A stretch of DNA of 64,000 nt from Daphnia pulex (GCF_021134715.1 NC_060018.1:3799501-3863500); one strand, 5' to 3'; shown: positions 28,614-42,400, numbered from the stretch's first letter. The notes: a model not told the origin generated them from the sequence alone. Numbers and translations are program-made.

Positions 28614-31600
28614 ATGATTGGAATCGACTGCTGTGCTGTCATCATTGGATTGGCGGCTTTTCTCATGGCCTCGTCATCTGCCACCACTCAAAGCTCATCA
28701 TCTGACGGAAACAACAGCATCAACGACCCGGAATTGATAGAGCAAGTAGAGCTCCACTATCATCATCCGCCCTCATCTGCTGGTGCAGCAGCAGCACTGC
28801 GTAATGATGTTTTGGCGTGCCAGTCGGATCCTTGCTTTCATGGCCTTTGCATTGATCACACGAACAAGTAAAAAAAATGTCCCTTTTTTACATTGAATTG
28901 AAATTTTTTATTAAAAATAACTTTTGACTTTGTTTGATGTTAAAAAAAAATAGTTCTACTTACTCGTGCTTCTGTGAGGACGGATACACGGGTTATCAAT
29001 GCCAAACCAACTGGAACGAGTGTTGGAACGGACCCTGCAAACACGGAGGCACTTGCGTCGATGGTATCGGACGATATCACTGTCTTTGTCGACCAGGTTT
29101 CACGGGTAAATTCTTTTATCTGTGTGAATTGAAGAGAACGCAATTGAATTGACTTCATTTATTGATGAAGGCGACGACTGCCAAGTCGATATCGACGAAT
29201 GTCAATCGGATCCGTGCCAGAACGGAGCAACGTGCCAGGATGGGGACAACGGGTACCGTTGCCGCTGCTTGCCCGGCTACGAAGGTGCATTTTGCCAAGT
29301 GGACGTTGCCGTTTGTCGACATCAGCAACACAACAATGACACTAGCAGTCGCGATATTTTTTTACCGCCTACCTGCCGACACGGAGCGCGTTGCGTGGAA
29401 GGACCCGGTTTAGCCTATCATTGCCTATGTCCAGAAGGTTTATTTTGGCTTTTATTGTTTCATATCTATCGGTAACCCCCTTTTTTTTTAACTCATTTCC
29501 ATACGAAAACCAAGGTTGGACAGGCAAACACTGCGAAACGGACGTGGACGAATGTTGTAGCAATCCGTGCAAGAACGGAGGCCATTGTATCGACTTTATT
29601 GGGAGTTATCAATGCGCATGTGCTCATGGTAAATATGCAGCTGTTGTGTGTGCACAGTAGACCGTACACTAAAAGTACCGTTCAAATTATGCTCTGTCAC
29701 TTATTGAATATTTGATGGAACGGCCGAACCACTTTTCCTGACGCATCCATTAACGCCATATCGGGACGAAACAAATAGGTTTCACCGGCCGGAATTGCGA
29801 GACGGCGCTGGAGCGATGCGACGATAAGTTATGTGGCTACCAGGGCATGTGTTGGCTTGATGGCGATGATGGACAGACTTCCTGCTACTGCCGGCCCGAC
29901 TTCCACGGAGCCCATTGCGAGGACCAATATAACGAGTGCCTTCTGCCGGGGACCAAATGTTTGAACGGTGGCCAATGTATCGACCAGGTGGACGGCTATT
30001 CCTGCTCATGCCCGCCACTATGGTAAATTGACACATAACGTGCATACCAACCGAAATTATTGGACTCCTTTTATTCCTTCTTTCATGACTGATGCCCATA
30101 ATAACGAGGTCATTGATTTCTTGTCAGGACTGGATCGCGCTGCCAATCTGTCAATAATCAAACGGGGCACGAAGAAGAATACGGAATGACATCGACATCA
30201 GTGTCGCCAGCTGTCTCTACAATGTCATCAAGGCAGCAAGCAATTACGACGCAGGAATCGACAACAACACAAGTGCCACTCCATCAGATGGATATGACGA
30301 CTCTATCCAATGGCAGCGACCAAGTTTTATCAACACTCGAATCGGATCGCGTCGACAAAGAAACCGAGCAAACAACGACAGTAGAGTGGACCACATGGAT
30401 TGCTGTGACGACGACTAACCTTTCGCGAGAGATGGAAAACACGATATGGACAACGGAAACTACTCAAGAGACAACCAACGGATCAATACCGAAAGACATG
30501 CAGACGTTACCGACGACATTGTCAGATGAAACGACGCCCATGTCCACGACAACCGATGCGTTAGAGACCACCACGACTACGCTATTATTAGAGACTATTA
30601 CAACTGATACGGCCATCCAGACGAAAACGACCGTTTATTCGACTGGGATTCCTAGCACAACCGTTCCGAACCCCGCCGAGTCCAGCAAACCGGAAAATTG
30701 GGGATCTGATGGCCGTGAACGTGAGATGAATAATTTCACAACGCCAGTCAGTCATGTCAGTTTCCCTTTTGATCCGACTAAATTGACCACCAAACCTGCC
30801 ATCTCCTATTCCACTCAATTTGATGATCGGATTCCCACTACAACAACATCACCTACCGTCACTTTATTTACGCTGCCTAATGATAAGCCTCCGGAAGATG
30901 TTACGTCCGGCGTTACAGCGATCCATCAGGAGACGGATGGACGACCTCCAGAGGCTGATCTCGTTTCAATCACTTTGGAACCCGAGACGGAAATGGCGAC
31001 TACAAGTGCAAGCTCCGATTTGGATATTCCCCTATCCATCTATCCGGAAGAGAGCAACACTACAGATACTCCGTCTTTGCCAACGGATCCATCTGTGGCA
31101 ATAACCACCCTCCCGACTGAAGCCGATAACACCAGAAATCACACGACGACGGTGAAAGCAATGTCTGGAGAATATCCACTGATGGAGCCAACTTATCCGG
31201 CACTATCACCCGGAATTCCGGCCGGCTCGTGCACCAGTGATGTCTGCATGAACGGGGGCACTTGCGTTATGACCCAAGAAGGATGGCAGGTACGCACGCA
31301 CATCCAGCTCTTAAATCGAACGGCGAATTTTTACAAATTTTCAATTAATCTTTTTTAGTGTCGCTGTTCGTGGAGGAACGAAGGGCGTCGCTGTGAAACG
31401 GACAGAAAACTACGAGTGCCGCAATTTCATGGAAATTCTTACCTCAGTTACGCGGTGGCGGACCGGATGCACTCAGATGATCCGAATAATCAGCAGGTGT
31501 TGGAAGCTCGACTCGAATTTAGTACCACTGCGCCGTTGGGTTTGATCTCTTACATCCACAGCATCGACGCTCACGTCTACCTGGCCGTTTATGTTGAAAG

Positions 31601-33224
31601 AAGCGTCCTAAAATTCCGGTTGTCTTGCGGGCGTCAACAAATGACGCTGGTGGAAACAAAGTACAACGTTTCCGATGGAGATATCCACGCCATTTTTATG
31701 AGGTCAGATCTATTTGTAAATAACTTTGAGCTAAGATTTAGACGAAGTTTATAAATGTGTTGCTATATATAGATTCCTCAAGGTGGAGGACAGAAATTCT
31801 TCCAGTACCTTTTGTATGGGTTCCGTCAAACTGAACAATTCTTACTCGATGAACGGCGAACAGAGATTGGCCGATGACGAACGTTTCACCTGGCCGGGTA
31901 GACTTCACATCGGTGGTCGACCAACTGGAGTACCCACTCCGGCAGAACTTGTCTTCTTGCCCGGAATAATCGGATGCGCCTATACTTTGGAAGTAAATTT
32001 GCGTCTTGCGTTACTTAATTGATGCAATCATCTTTTCAAATGCAAATTGTTACCAGGTTGACGGAAATCGGTTGGACATGATAGCAGACGCTGTTCAAGG
32101 AAAAGCGCTGGATGAGTGTCCGGATCGTCGAGCCAACTGCGGCGGATTGCGATGCCTCAACGGCGGAATATGTCGCACCCACCTGGATAACAACGAAAAG
32201 GAAGATGAACAACAATTTCAAGGTGGTGGATGCCTCTGTCCGATGGGATGGGTGGGGGACCAGTGCGAAATCCGCCAATGCCCGTGCAATCCGTGCCAAG
32301 TCAACAGCACCTGTTTAATGAGCCCCAACGATCAAATGGTTTGCGTCTGCAGTTACGGCCGAATTGGGTCCCTCTGTGAAATTGGTAAGTCTCTTTTTTA
32401 CAAAAATCTACTTTAATTTCACTTCATAGTTTGCTACTCTAAAAATCATTGGGAGCGAATTCAACCGTATTTCAATTGTTTTCACAGCGGTGAACGTGAC
32501 CCGCCCGCAATTCGACGGCACGTTCATGGGCCACTCGTCTTACCTCAGTTTGACTCCGCCGCCATTCATCCGCGAACATTTTGAACTCAAATTCAGTTTC
32601 GTCACGGACGACGCCCGTCAAGTGGCTCTGCTTCTCTTCATTGGCCAGCAAGTCAATGCAGATCAAATGACTGCATCTGGAATCGAAGAGAAAAAGGACT
32701 TTTTGGCTGTTAGTTTCATTCGCGGTCATGTTGCTCTTACGTGGGACTTGGGTTCGGGAGCCAGGAGGATTTTTACAGCTCGCCCTGTCTCCGTCTCGAC
32801 AATGGGAGGCCACTCGGTTCACGTCGGGATGCGGGGCCGAGTGGCTTGGCTTCAAGTCAACAACCAGCCGACCGTCACCGGGAGATCGCCTGGACTCATG
32901 TCTGTTCTCAATGCTCATCCTAGTCTGTTTTTAGGCGGCCATTCCTCTTTCAACCATTCGCGATTACCTTCCGACCTGCCGCTGCATTCCGGCTTTCGCG
33001 GATGCATTTACGACTTGGTGTTCCGCTCCCGTGAATTCGCCGACCGTGACCAAGAATTCGATCATCACAACACAATCAACCATTGGCTGCCGCCCGTTCA
33101 GTCTGGCCGAGGTGTTCGCCAGTGCTCCATTCCGTCGTGCCGACTGCGTATGTCCAAGACCATCGGAGAAAACATCACGTCGTGGAGCGGCAACGACGTG
33201 GAAGATCAATTCGACGATTGCTAA
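28614..33224 (+). CDS. Secreted EGF/laminin-G protein, eyes shut-like
   Basis: Ten exons in phase: 28614-28867, 28954-29105, 29171-29437, 29515-29628, 29779-30022, 30128-31289, 31359-31702, 31773-31992, 32057-32384, 32488-33224, giving 1273 residues. A hydrophobic signal peptide (residues 1-22) is followed by seven EGF-like domains, several calcium-binding (DIDEC, DVDEC). A Thr/Ser/Pro-rich mucin-like block of about 340 residues is encoded at 30185-31200. An eighth EGF, a laminin-G domain, two more EGFs and a final laminin-G domain follow. No membrane helix is present, so it should be secreted. Domain order with a Ser/Thr-rich middle suggests eyes shut/EYS, an extracellular photoreceptor-matrix protein; a crumbs-like protein is less likely without a TM segment. 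Introns between EGF exons are mostly phase 1. Confidence 0.9.
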
Positions 33225-34684
33225 TGGAAAAAAGAAAAGAAATTATTTCAAAACACTCGCGAGAAAACAAAGAATAGCAAAGTTAGCTGGTTGAAAATTT
33301 CACTGCTCTAAAATGAAAATTCATTGAGAAAACAATAGAGTCGCGCGGGAGGTGGGGAGTGTATTTATTTCTCTTATTGATGATTGTAATAGTACAATCT
33401 CGTTTGTTTTACTTTTCCGTGACCTTTGTCTCTTTTTTTTTTTTGGTCTCTACCACCCCAACAAATTTCTATAATCAACACACACGCACACACACACATA
33501 CATACAGGATATGAATTTAGGAATATTGAATGGAGAGAAAACGAAAAAAAAAAAAAAACTCAAAATGTCGGGAAAAAAGGAAATGTCGCTGCTGTGAAAC
33601 AGGCATTTGGATTTCTCACGTAATACTTGAACCGGAAATTTTTCAATTCCTAGTTTGTTTTCTCTTAACTATTATAAAGCTGCGATGTACCGGTGATGAT
33701 GGGAAGAGACTAAATTCTCAGTCCTGCGAATGGTGGCATCTAAATGCCCAGCCTTAAAAAATACACACACACTTACACACAGATGAGATCATGCGAGTAG
33801 GAGGCCAGGGAAGGGGACTGAGACAAACCAAAATAGGGAATATCATAAAGACGACTAAAATTGGGAAAAGAGAAACATCGGGAGTCGGTCTATCGGGGCA
33901 CTGTTCGCTTGAATGAAATTTACTCGAAGAATTAACCACGAAACGATGAAAGCTATTTCATAGAATTGTCATCCGAATATTATTACATGTGAAGCAATTG
34001 ATATCAAATAGATTCGGATAGGCGGTGGAAGCTTCAAGCTATTTGTAATTCCCCACAAAAATTCAAATGTTTATTCCCTGTGATGACAGGGAAAGATCAA
34101 GCCGACTGGAGAGAAAATGATTCAACCATTTTTTGACTGCGAGAAATCAACGGAAAAAAGACTCCGCAGTTTTGAGAAAAAAAAATTTGTTTTCGTTGGA
34201 CCTACACCCCTCACAGGATGAGAGGGGAAAAAATACCTAAACGATAGACTAAAATTCCGATCACTAGCTTTTCTCTGCCAGAAGGCGCGGTACATTAGTA
34301 ATGAGAAAAAAAAATCGAGTGTGGGGGAAACAAACAGAAAAACAGCTGCCTTTCCACGCATACGCAACACACATGGTTAAAAAACGAGCAAATACTCAGT
34401 GTAAAATGGTGGCTAAATGGAACACATGTTGAGTGGCCAACAAGCTGCTACAACGATAGGAGGGGGTCCAGAAATGCCTTCCTAGAATGTAAAAAAAAAG
34501 CTGCCGAGTTCCATTGGATTGAATTTAAACGGTGGAGGCTATTGGGAAAAGTGAACGGAAATAGTTTCTCGATCACGCTGTGTAGTAAATTGAATTTGCA
34601 AATGACCGAAAGGAGGGAAGTATGGAAGGTGATGGGCTGTTTTTTCTTTTTTTTCTTTTTCGTCGTAAAGAATTGTTTAGCAGG
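33225..34684. other. 3'UTRs of two convergent genes and spacer
   Basis: The EGF/laminin-G gene (+) and the MARVEL gene (-) converge here. The stretch holds a CA-rich microsatellite (about 33479-33505), A-runs and a second CA run near 33763-33780. No coding exon is supported. Confidence 0.5.
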
Positions 34685-35551
34685 TTAATAGGCAGGAGTG
34701 CCTACGGTTTCGCTCTTTTGGACGCTCCGGACTCGTTCGCCCTGAGCAATTTCTCCTGCGCGCCAGCCCTTGAATTTGAAGAAAGCGTCGACTCCGTAGA
34801 CAATCATGGAAATGAATCCAAAGAACTGCACAGACAAATAGAAATGTAAAAATATAGCCAGAAGAAACAGACATCAATACGCCAAAATATTGTAATTTGG
34901 ACCAACAATGGAATGAAATTCCACCTGAAAAACAAGTCAATGGAAAACTCACCGAAGCGGCAGCCCAAGCTTCAAAGAGACTGCCTTGAGCTGCGCAAGC
35001 AGCCGAAGCAGTGAGCATGAAGAAACACCACAGGCCACAATAGCCCATCTCCTGTTAATATTTTCATGGATTATTATAAATGCATCAAAATGAAATAAAC
35101 CGACCGCCGGGTGCTATATAATCAACGGTTGTACTAACCACCATAATCCAGGGAACGAAATAAAGCTTCTCGATGACGTGAAAGAGGTAGAAGGCCAATA
35201 AGATGCCCGTGATCCAAAAGCCTCCCATCGCACAAAAGTTGAACCAGTTGGCCCTCGAGTGCCAATTAACTTCCGACACCATCACGCAGATAAAACCGAG
35301 AATATTTAAAACCTAAAACGTGATAGTCAATGCAATTAGCATAACTCATTTATGAACCAAACCAACACAGTTAAACATGTAAATATAGATATAAAGCCGA
35401 GAAGGAGCTTCATTACCATAATGGCTATTTTCAACATGCCCGGAATAGTACGGATGTAGGATGGATCAAAGCGGATATTAGTGGTGACTGTGGTAGCCGT
35501 CTGTGTGACGGTCGTCGTCGAGTAGGTTCCAGGAAATCCTGTTTCAGCCAT
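34685..35551 (-). CDS. MARVEL-domain four-helix membrane protein (CMTM-like)
   Basis: Four exons, all phase 0: 35551-35417, 35312-35139, 35051-34953 and 34825-34685, encoding 182 residues. The Thr-rich cytosolic N-terminus (TTTVTQTATTVTTN) precedes four hydrophobic segments at about residues 40-60, 72-95, 103-125 and 130-150. The C-terminal tail is polar (RAGEIAQGERVRSVQK). Size, topology and the first-helix GMLKI...NILGFICV pattern fit CKLF-like MARVEL (CMTM/plasmolipin) proteins, which act in membrane trafficking and apposition at the cell surface. The exact orthologue is not assigned. Confidence 0.85.
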
Positions 35552-37089
35552 CTTCTCTTAATTCCTTGTTGGTACTTTGGTAGTTTCCAGCTGCTGCTGC
35601 TGCCGCATCACGTCGTGTTCACGTATTACAAAAAGAAAGAAAAAAAGGTTCAACCGATATTAGTGGCGCGTGCCGATTAAGCATGTGTCAGGAAACAAGT
35701 ATTCAATTTCCGAGCTTCGTTATTAATAGACATTTCCCTCCTTGCCCGCCCCGCTTCCTTCTCACAAGGAGGTGTCGACAGGAAAAGAAATTGCACTAGA
35801 TAAAAACGAGACTATGATAAGCTTAAAGCCGGTATAATCTCGTTGCACGACTAGGGGGAGGGATGACAGAACGCGCTTCGTGTACACGACGTCATTGGAT
35901 TGGATAGAAAAGGAGAGGGGGGGGGGGGAAACGATCCTGCCAGAACTTGAAACATGGTGGGCAGTCGTCGGAAACTAGGAAGGCAAGAAGAGAACAAGAT
36001 CGGAGTGTGGTGAATGGAAATGGAAGAGGCTTTATTGATCGGATCCCTTTCGCCAGGACCCGCCAAAAAAAGGAAAAAAATAAGAAGGAAATCAAATGTC
36101 GTGAAACGCCCAGTCGTCCATCAAGCCAGTCGTCATCAGATCATTGGGTACATATATATCTGGGCCTGTTGGCTAGTATACCAACCATTATTACTCTCCA
36201 CTGATCTGAAACCTATCGAGCAAAGGGTAACCATAGGAGAGCTAAAAAATAGAGTTGGGAGGGTTCTACCATCATCATTTATGCATTCAGACTGACACCC
36301 ACAACAAGGCCCAGGAGAAATGTTGTTGGCATTTGTGGCCTTACTACATATACATGTACAATAACTTCACTTGGGGCTTCACTTGGCAGTTGTTAGTCAC
36401 TGTCACGTCTCCGTTTCTGGGAATCGATTAGAAAACCGTTTGAGCTTAGTATAAGGACACCCAGGGACGACGACGCGATGATGTCACGAGTCAAGGCTTC
36501 CAGCTCAGCCAACCGTCACAGGCTTACCAACAACTTGATAATGATTTTTGCAATACACACACAGCTCAGTTGATAAGTCAAAACCAAGGACATGAATTGG
36601 GCAGAAGAACAAGTCAAACGAACGAGAATTACCTGCTAAATTGAAATAACACTTGACTAGGCACAGGATCACTATTTAACGATTCACAAAAAAAAAACTT
36701 GTGCTTTGTTGAGAGAATCTAAACACACGCAACCGTCAAGCCGTCAACGTATGAACGTAGTGTTTTCTCAGTGGGGTGGCAAAGCGGGAACTTGGGGGAG
36801 GAGGAAAGAAACATCACGCATATTATCTGCGCATGGCAGCAACGCCAGCACCACCTAGCGGTAAAAATAACAACCTCGTTTACGAAACCAATTCTTTGCG
36901 ACGTACAACTTTGTGAAAAAACGGAGAACAAAATCGGCAAAACGAGGAAAATTTAATTAATTGATCGAGTGGGCCTGGATTGAAAAATGTGCGTTATTTA
37001 ATTTATTTCAACAATCAAAGAATCGAAATTGAAATCTTCTCAATTCTAAAAGAGAAACTGTACGAATCCGTGCTCCAAATGAAACGCAA
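35552..37089. other. Upstream region of MARVEL gene
   Basis: It probably contains a 5'UTR and regulatory DNA for the leftward MARVEL gene. A G-run lies at 35918-35927, and a CACCTAGCGG (CTCF-like) box lies at about 36852. No coding exon is supported. Confidence 0.4.
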
Positions 37090-37521
37090 ATGAGGTATTG
37101 GTTTACTTCATTTATAAATAGGTCAATAAGACATGAGATGATTGGAAAAGAACGAACTGAAGAAAGTCAAATCATGTTTACTTTCTTTGAAACCATGATA
37201 AAGACATTTTGGGGGACTAGGGTAAAAGAAGCCGAAAATAAGCCGCAATACATCTACGATTCCAATTTGGGCGGTTGGAGATACACTAGACAGGATAATA
37301 ATCCAGAATTCGCCGGATCAATGTCATCAGTGATGGACAGCAATGAATCGTACCATTTTACCAATGCTCGATGTGAATTTCTGGTTTTGCCGTCGTCGGG
37401 AACCCAAGGTCTTCCACTACTCGACCCCAACTGTCGTCAGCCCAGCAAGCCGTACGGACATCGCAAACCGCCCAATCAGTTAGGCTGGATTGAATGGATT
37501 TACCTCGTTCTGACCATCTAA
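37090..37521 (+). CDS. Unrecognised protein, possibly last exon
   Basis: This open frame of 143 codons has an aromatic-, Asn- and Pro-rich product (for example QYIYDSNLGGWRYTRQD, then RKPPNQLGWIEWIY). AATAAA at 37571-37576, 50 bases after the stop, suggests a real transcript end. The start is uncertain: ATG at 37090, 37168 or later, or a splice entry at the tag near 37221. There is no signal peptide and no family is recognised. Confidence 0.4.
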   Translation: MRYWFTSFINRSIRHEMIGKERTEESQIMFTFFETMIKTFWGTRVKEAENKPQYIYDSNLGGWRYTRQDNNPEFAGSMSSVMDSNESYHFTNARCEFLVLPSSGTQGLPLLDPNCRQPSKPYGHRKPPNQLGWIEWIYLVLTI

Positions 37522-37570
37522 TCCTCTTTCTTTTCTTTCGCTGAATCAATCTTTTCTGTCAAAACTCTCG

Positions 37571-37576
37571 AATAAA
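37571..37576 (+). terminator. Poly(A) signal AATAAA
   Basis: A canonical hexamer shortly after the stop codon of the unrecognised ORF at 37090-37521. A T-rich/GT-containing stretch follows. Confidence 0.45.
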
Positions 37577-37589
37577 ATCATTTTCAATC

Positions 37590-38660
37590 AAATGTCTAAA
37601 ATATTAATATTTCGTTTCTTTGGCCTTTTAAAAATCTATTTCCCGCAGATGGGGGCGGATGGCTTTTGATGGTAAATAACAGCTGGAGTCGTGAAAAAGT
37701 ATTAAGTCGACGACTGTGTACACTCGTGGCCAGGGATACTGCTGCGCAACTGACCGGCTGATAAACAAACCTGTCAAAACTGCCATCAAAATAAAATGCA
37801 AGGCAAATATTGGCTCAGTCTGCAAAGCGCTTGGTGACGGGCGAAGGAATATTGGGGAACTTGGCGACCAAGACGACGCAATTTCACAAAGTGAAATCTT
37901 ACCATTTCAACTTAAATATATTCTTTGTACTAGTCGAGTGTTAGCCGTAAATGCTCGATTGCTCATCGATTGATCAAAGAATATGTCCGTCACAGGGCTT
38001 TCCGGAATCGGGTTGATTTTGCCGTTTTTAATCGGCTTTGATCATCGCAGCTGGGCGTTGGCAGTACAGCGATAAAACTGGACGTAACGGCAAGTTAATG
38101 ACGACCATTTATTTGTGCGTGGGCGGCCGAATGTCGAAACGACCAAGTTTCTGAATCGCTGCCTCTCTGATGCTGGCCCTGCTCTCCCGTCACGTTTCCC
38201 GATCTGCGACACGCTGTGCAATGATGCAGTCTTTGCTATTTCAAACCACCTAAAGCTATAACCGAACGGCTATTAATAAATCAAGAGGGTTAATGACCAA
38301 TGCGGAAAAGTAGTATACTCGAGTTGATTGTCATTAACAACATGACGAATGAATTTGAATCCGAGTTCTCCGGGCTCGTAATTAGTTTAAATTATTTAAA
38401 AAAAAACAAGAATTTAACGATTGCATCCTCGCTGATTTCTATGGGCACCAAAGAGGGGCATCCATCCTTCGGCGTCCAAATAAAAAAATTATCCATCGAC
38501 ACGATTACATAAAGAGAATATCCTGGAACTACCGTCGAATGAAAATGCCAAAATGCACGGTCAAATGAGCGATGATGTTTCATCTATTGATTTTTCATTT
38601 TTCAGCCTTCCGGCAATGATGGCCAGAGAGAGTGTAGAGGAGGAGAGAGAGAGTGTTATG
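37590..38660. other. Spacer without recognised gene
   Basis: No coding exon is supported on either strand. If the bestrophin fragment that follows belonged to an intact gene, its missing upstream exons should lie here; none was found. Confidence 0.45.
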
Positions 38661-38685
38661 GGTTGTGGATATTAAATTATAATAA

Positions 38686-39478
38686 AAGATGGTGTCACTG
38701 GCCTTCTATACATCCTCTTTTGGCTGCTGTCTGGACGGGCGCCCGTGCCGTCGATTCCGGCGAGAAAGAGTGTCACACTGACAGCAACACTATCCCCGAT
38801 ATGGAGCGTGCTCGAGTTCTTATTTTATGGCGGCGTGATGAAAGCTGTGGAGCAAATGGCGAGCCCATTCGGCGATGACAACCAAGATTTCAATCTTAAT
38901 TTCCTCGTCGAGCGACACGTCAAGGTATATCTAACATCAGATACATCATACGATTCACTTCGTTTCTCTGCTCTCTCACACAACCCAACACATCAAATAA
39001 CCTAACCCTTTTTTTTTCTACCATCTCAATATACTCAACTTTAATTCCAATTTCGGCTTGAAATTTTCTTGGGAGGCCCAAGGGGACTGCGCTGTTGAGC
39101 GTTGATTTGCTGGGCGACAATTACTCGCCGCTCGATGATCCCGAAGGAGAAATCAAATATTTCAGAATGGCTCCGCCAGAGTTTCAACCGATGCGACTGC
39201 AGTTCCGCACCCAATCGCCGCAACAGCTCGGTTCCTTTATGTTACATTCTGCGCGATGGCAACAGCGGCAACATATCCAATCTTTGAAAGAAAAAGGAAA
39301 ATCAAATATAAACCAAAAGCCACCGCTATACCGCGCTCTATGGAAACAGGGTGAGATTCACAACGCAGTTCTCTCTCTAGTTATTCCCATCGCTGGGTTC
39401 ATATCGCTGGCTGCATTTGAGTTTATGGGCTATTGCATTTCATTTTATCAATTCCCAAGCAGGGAAAATATTCGATAG
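38686..39478 (+). pseudogene. Bestrophin (chloride channel) fragment with frameshift
   Basis: The segment LEFLFYGGVMKAVEQ followed by PFGDDNQDFNLNFLVERHVK matches the bestrophin family block after the last membrane helices (consensus-like FF.GW.KVAE..INPFG.DD.DFE.N..IDR). A donor at 38925 and an acceptor at 39081-39082 join it in frame to LLSVDLLGDNYSPLDD and a tail to the stop at 39478. Upstream, LLAAVWTGARAVDSGEKE lies in a different frame; one extra base near 38799 separates the two. The channel N-terminus and first helices are absent nearby. It is either a pseudogene or the 3' end of a diverged gene carrying a sequence error. Confidence 0.75.
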
Positions 39479-39479
39479 A

Positions 39480-42400
39480 TATAATAAGGTATATTGTGCT
39501 AGGCTCTTTCTATACTTGGTCGAGATATTCCGATTCGTTCGCCCGGTCCGTTCGTTCCAATTCGTGATGCGCAGGACGACAAGCGACGATCACCGCACAA
39601 TCGACCAAGATCGATCTGTTTGCTGTGTCTCTCCTCTAAAAAAAAAATGCATTTAATACGCGTATATTCCAATTCGAATTTTTCCTCTTTTTTGCGCTTT
39701 TACGATCACCATAACAATAACATGATCTCGTCCGCTATAGCAAACATTCCCGACTGCATTGCACAGCTTCCATTTTTCTTTATACGATGAATGCCATATC
39801 TATCAAATATCAAAATACAAGGGCAAATAATAAAAGGGAGAAAGAGAAAGGACTATTCACATGACCAAATAATGAATTCGCTTTCCCTTTTTATTTTTGT
39901 TTGTGGAAGATTTCATAAATCGGCCAATAAAAAAAATATGCAGCCAAAGAAATCCGGGGGGAGGGTTTATTTGGTTTGCCGGGACCAAACGTCGTTCCAT
40001 CATCCAATCAACAAATAGTATTTAAGTGAATAAACACAAACTATATACCGCTGATGACCGTATATACACACACACACAGACCGCATGAATTGTTGATATT
40101 TCTGAGTGAGTCCTGACTTTTCCTTGATTGAATTTCTACTCGCTCCATCTTATTTCATTCCCGTCCGTCCCTTAAATCTTCGTTCGCCTATCGCCCCGGC
40201 TGCTGCTTTTACTACGAGCAGTAAGCGAAGTGAGGAGGATTTATTGACACAGCGCTGCCGCTTTCGTTCGTTATTGTCCGACGAGTCTAGACGATTGGGG
40301 GAGAAGCGATGACTTTTGTTGGAACAGAAAAGCAAACAAGAATAAGCGTTAACGGCGGACGAAGAGGCGAATAAGATGGCGAAGGCGGAAGTCTCTGCTG
40401 CTGAAACTTCACATGGGTCTCGCCTCCATCAAGCTGCTGCTACTATTCTAAACAATACAATCTATTCTATTACGAAACACACACATCAGACACTCGAAGA
40501 GGAACAAGAGACGGAGAGAAGGAGGGGGGGACCCATTATTACGAGAAAATATATATCCAGCACGAAGCACGAATGATGTCACAACAACCAGACGAGCTCC
40601 GCGCGCTGGCTTATTTACATCCGCAGCACGATGCCCGGTCGCTCTGCTTCAAGATTTGGAGTCGCAACAACAACAATAACTTTTTTTCATTCCTCGGGGT
40701 TCTTTCTCATCTCCAGAGGTTCCGCTGCCACATCAATTCGGTCGAGAGTGAAAAGACCGCACAGATTGTCTTTAAAAGATTACAACGACAAGGAGCCGTA
40801 CAATAAAACAACTCTGGTGATTACTTTTTATTATTATGTATGCCAGGAAAAAACAGCCTCCCCTACAATGGAGTAGACTTGACTAGACTGTAGTTGTGGC
40901 CTTTGTGTGATGGTTGGCTGCCAATATGAAATGGGAAGAAAAGGGGCAGCAGACGGCCGAACGACCGTACAATAACAACGCAGGCTCTTCTGAGTAATGC
41001 TCAACTCGTTCATGGGGGGCCATAACGTGTAGAGTAGAGCGCCGGCCAAGATGCAGGTCACGCTCTAACCTACTCCTCCATCTCGGATGCGGAGGAAACC
41101 GCAGGTCGTCTGCTCTCCGTCTAAACATCAACCGACGCGCAAACGTAAACGACTTCCCTCCAACCCCCTCACCCCCCGCCTCACTCCTTTGTAGTAGGCG
41201 CCTTGTTCTAGAAAAGAAATCTTGTCCAGCCGCTAATAACGCCCATCAGCAGCACATGTGGTACCGAGTAGAATGGAAAAAGAATGAAAAAAGAAACCTC
41301 CCGAAAATCTGGGAGGGATCTATGAACGCCACAGACGTTCTACTACTACTAACCTCATTTATTAACATAAACTAAAACAAACCAAAAAGACTAGAGTGAA
41401 CACAGGAGTACTAGTATCGTACACGCAGCCATTTGGGCTATCCAGCAGAGTCGGAGACTACACGCTTATCCTTGTTGGTTTGTTTTAGACGCGTCTATAA
41501 TTAGGTGTGTGTCTTGTCTGTCGCTTCGAGTCTTGTGCAAACCAACACTTTTATTTCTGAAAACAAAAAATGTCAGAAAAATGTTTTCTTGGCTTGCTGT
41601 TGGCTTGATTCAGTCGTCGGTCGTCAGGCAGGCACAAATCAAGTTAGAGATACATTAGACATTCAACAGAGATGTTTGCATATGTTTCATACAATTCATC
41701 GCTTATCTCCGGGTAGGCGGGGTGGACGGCAGCAGTCAAGGAAAACGCGGGGGCGTCTCACTAGACGTGTTTTTCTTCTTCGTTTACTCGATCCCGTATT
41801 AGCTTATGTGGCATAAATATGCCGTGGATAGGCACGAGGTCCGCCACGTCTTTTTTCCCGCGGCTCCCGCCTTTTCTTGCGGTGTAGTGTAGTTATAAAT
41901 TTAGATGAAAGCAACAAGAAATAATTGGAGCAAAAGCCCATCGACTCATCACCGCAACTCGGGCGGCTCTAGGCTGCAACCGAGACAGGTAGAGCTGACT
42001 GAAGTCAAAGTCAACAAGATAATCAAATCGTAACCGGAGAGAGTCCAGTCAAGTCGCAATAAGAGAAATCCTTGGTAGAAGGTAGTAGGTAAAAAGTAAG
42101 TACTACGTGACCGGAAGGCGGATGCTAACGATGCTGGCGCAGAGATAACAAAAGGTCGTTTCTACAAGTCAGCAAATATTGAAATCAATTAAGATCAACA
42201 AAGAGACTATAGAACTATAGAAGTGAATAGTGCATATGCTTGGACTTCCTACTCTGGGCTCTGGCGAGTCTAAATTTTAATCGAAATAACCGACGATGCC
42301 AAATGATTCCGTTTCCTTCCTTAATGGCTCCTATGTTTGTCCCTTTTAAATGATTATAAAGGGTCCTATAAAAATAACAATTGGCAAATGAAAATGGGCT

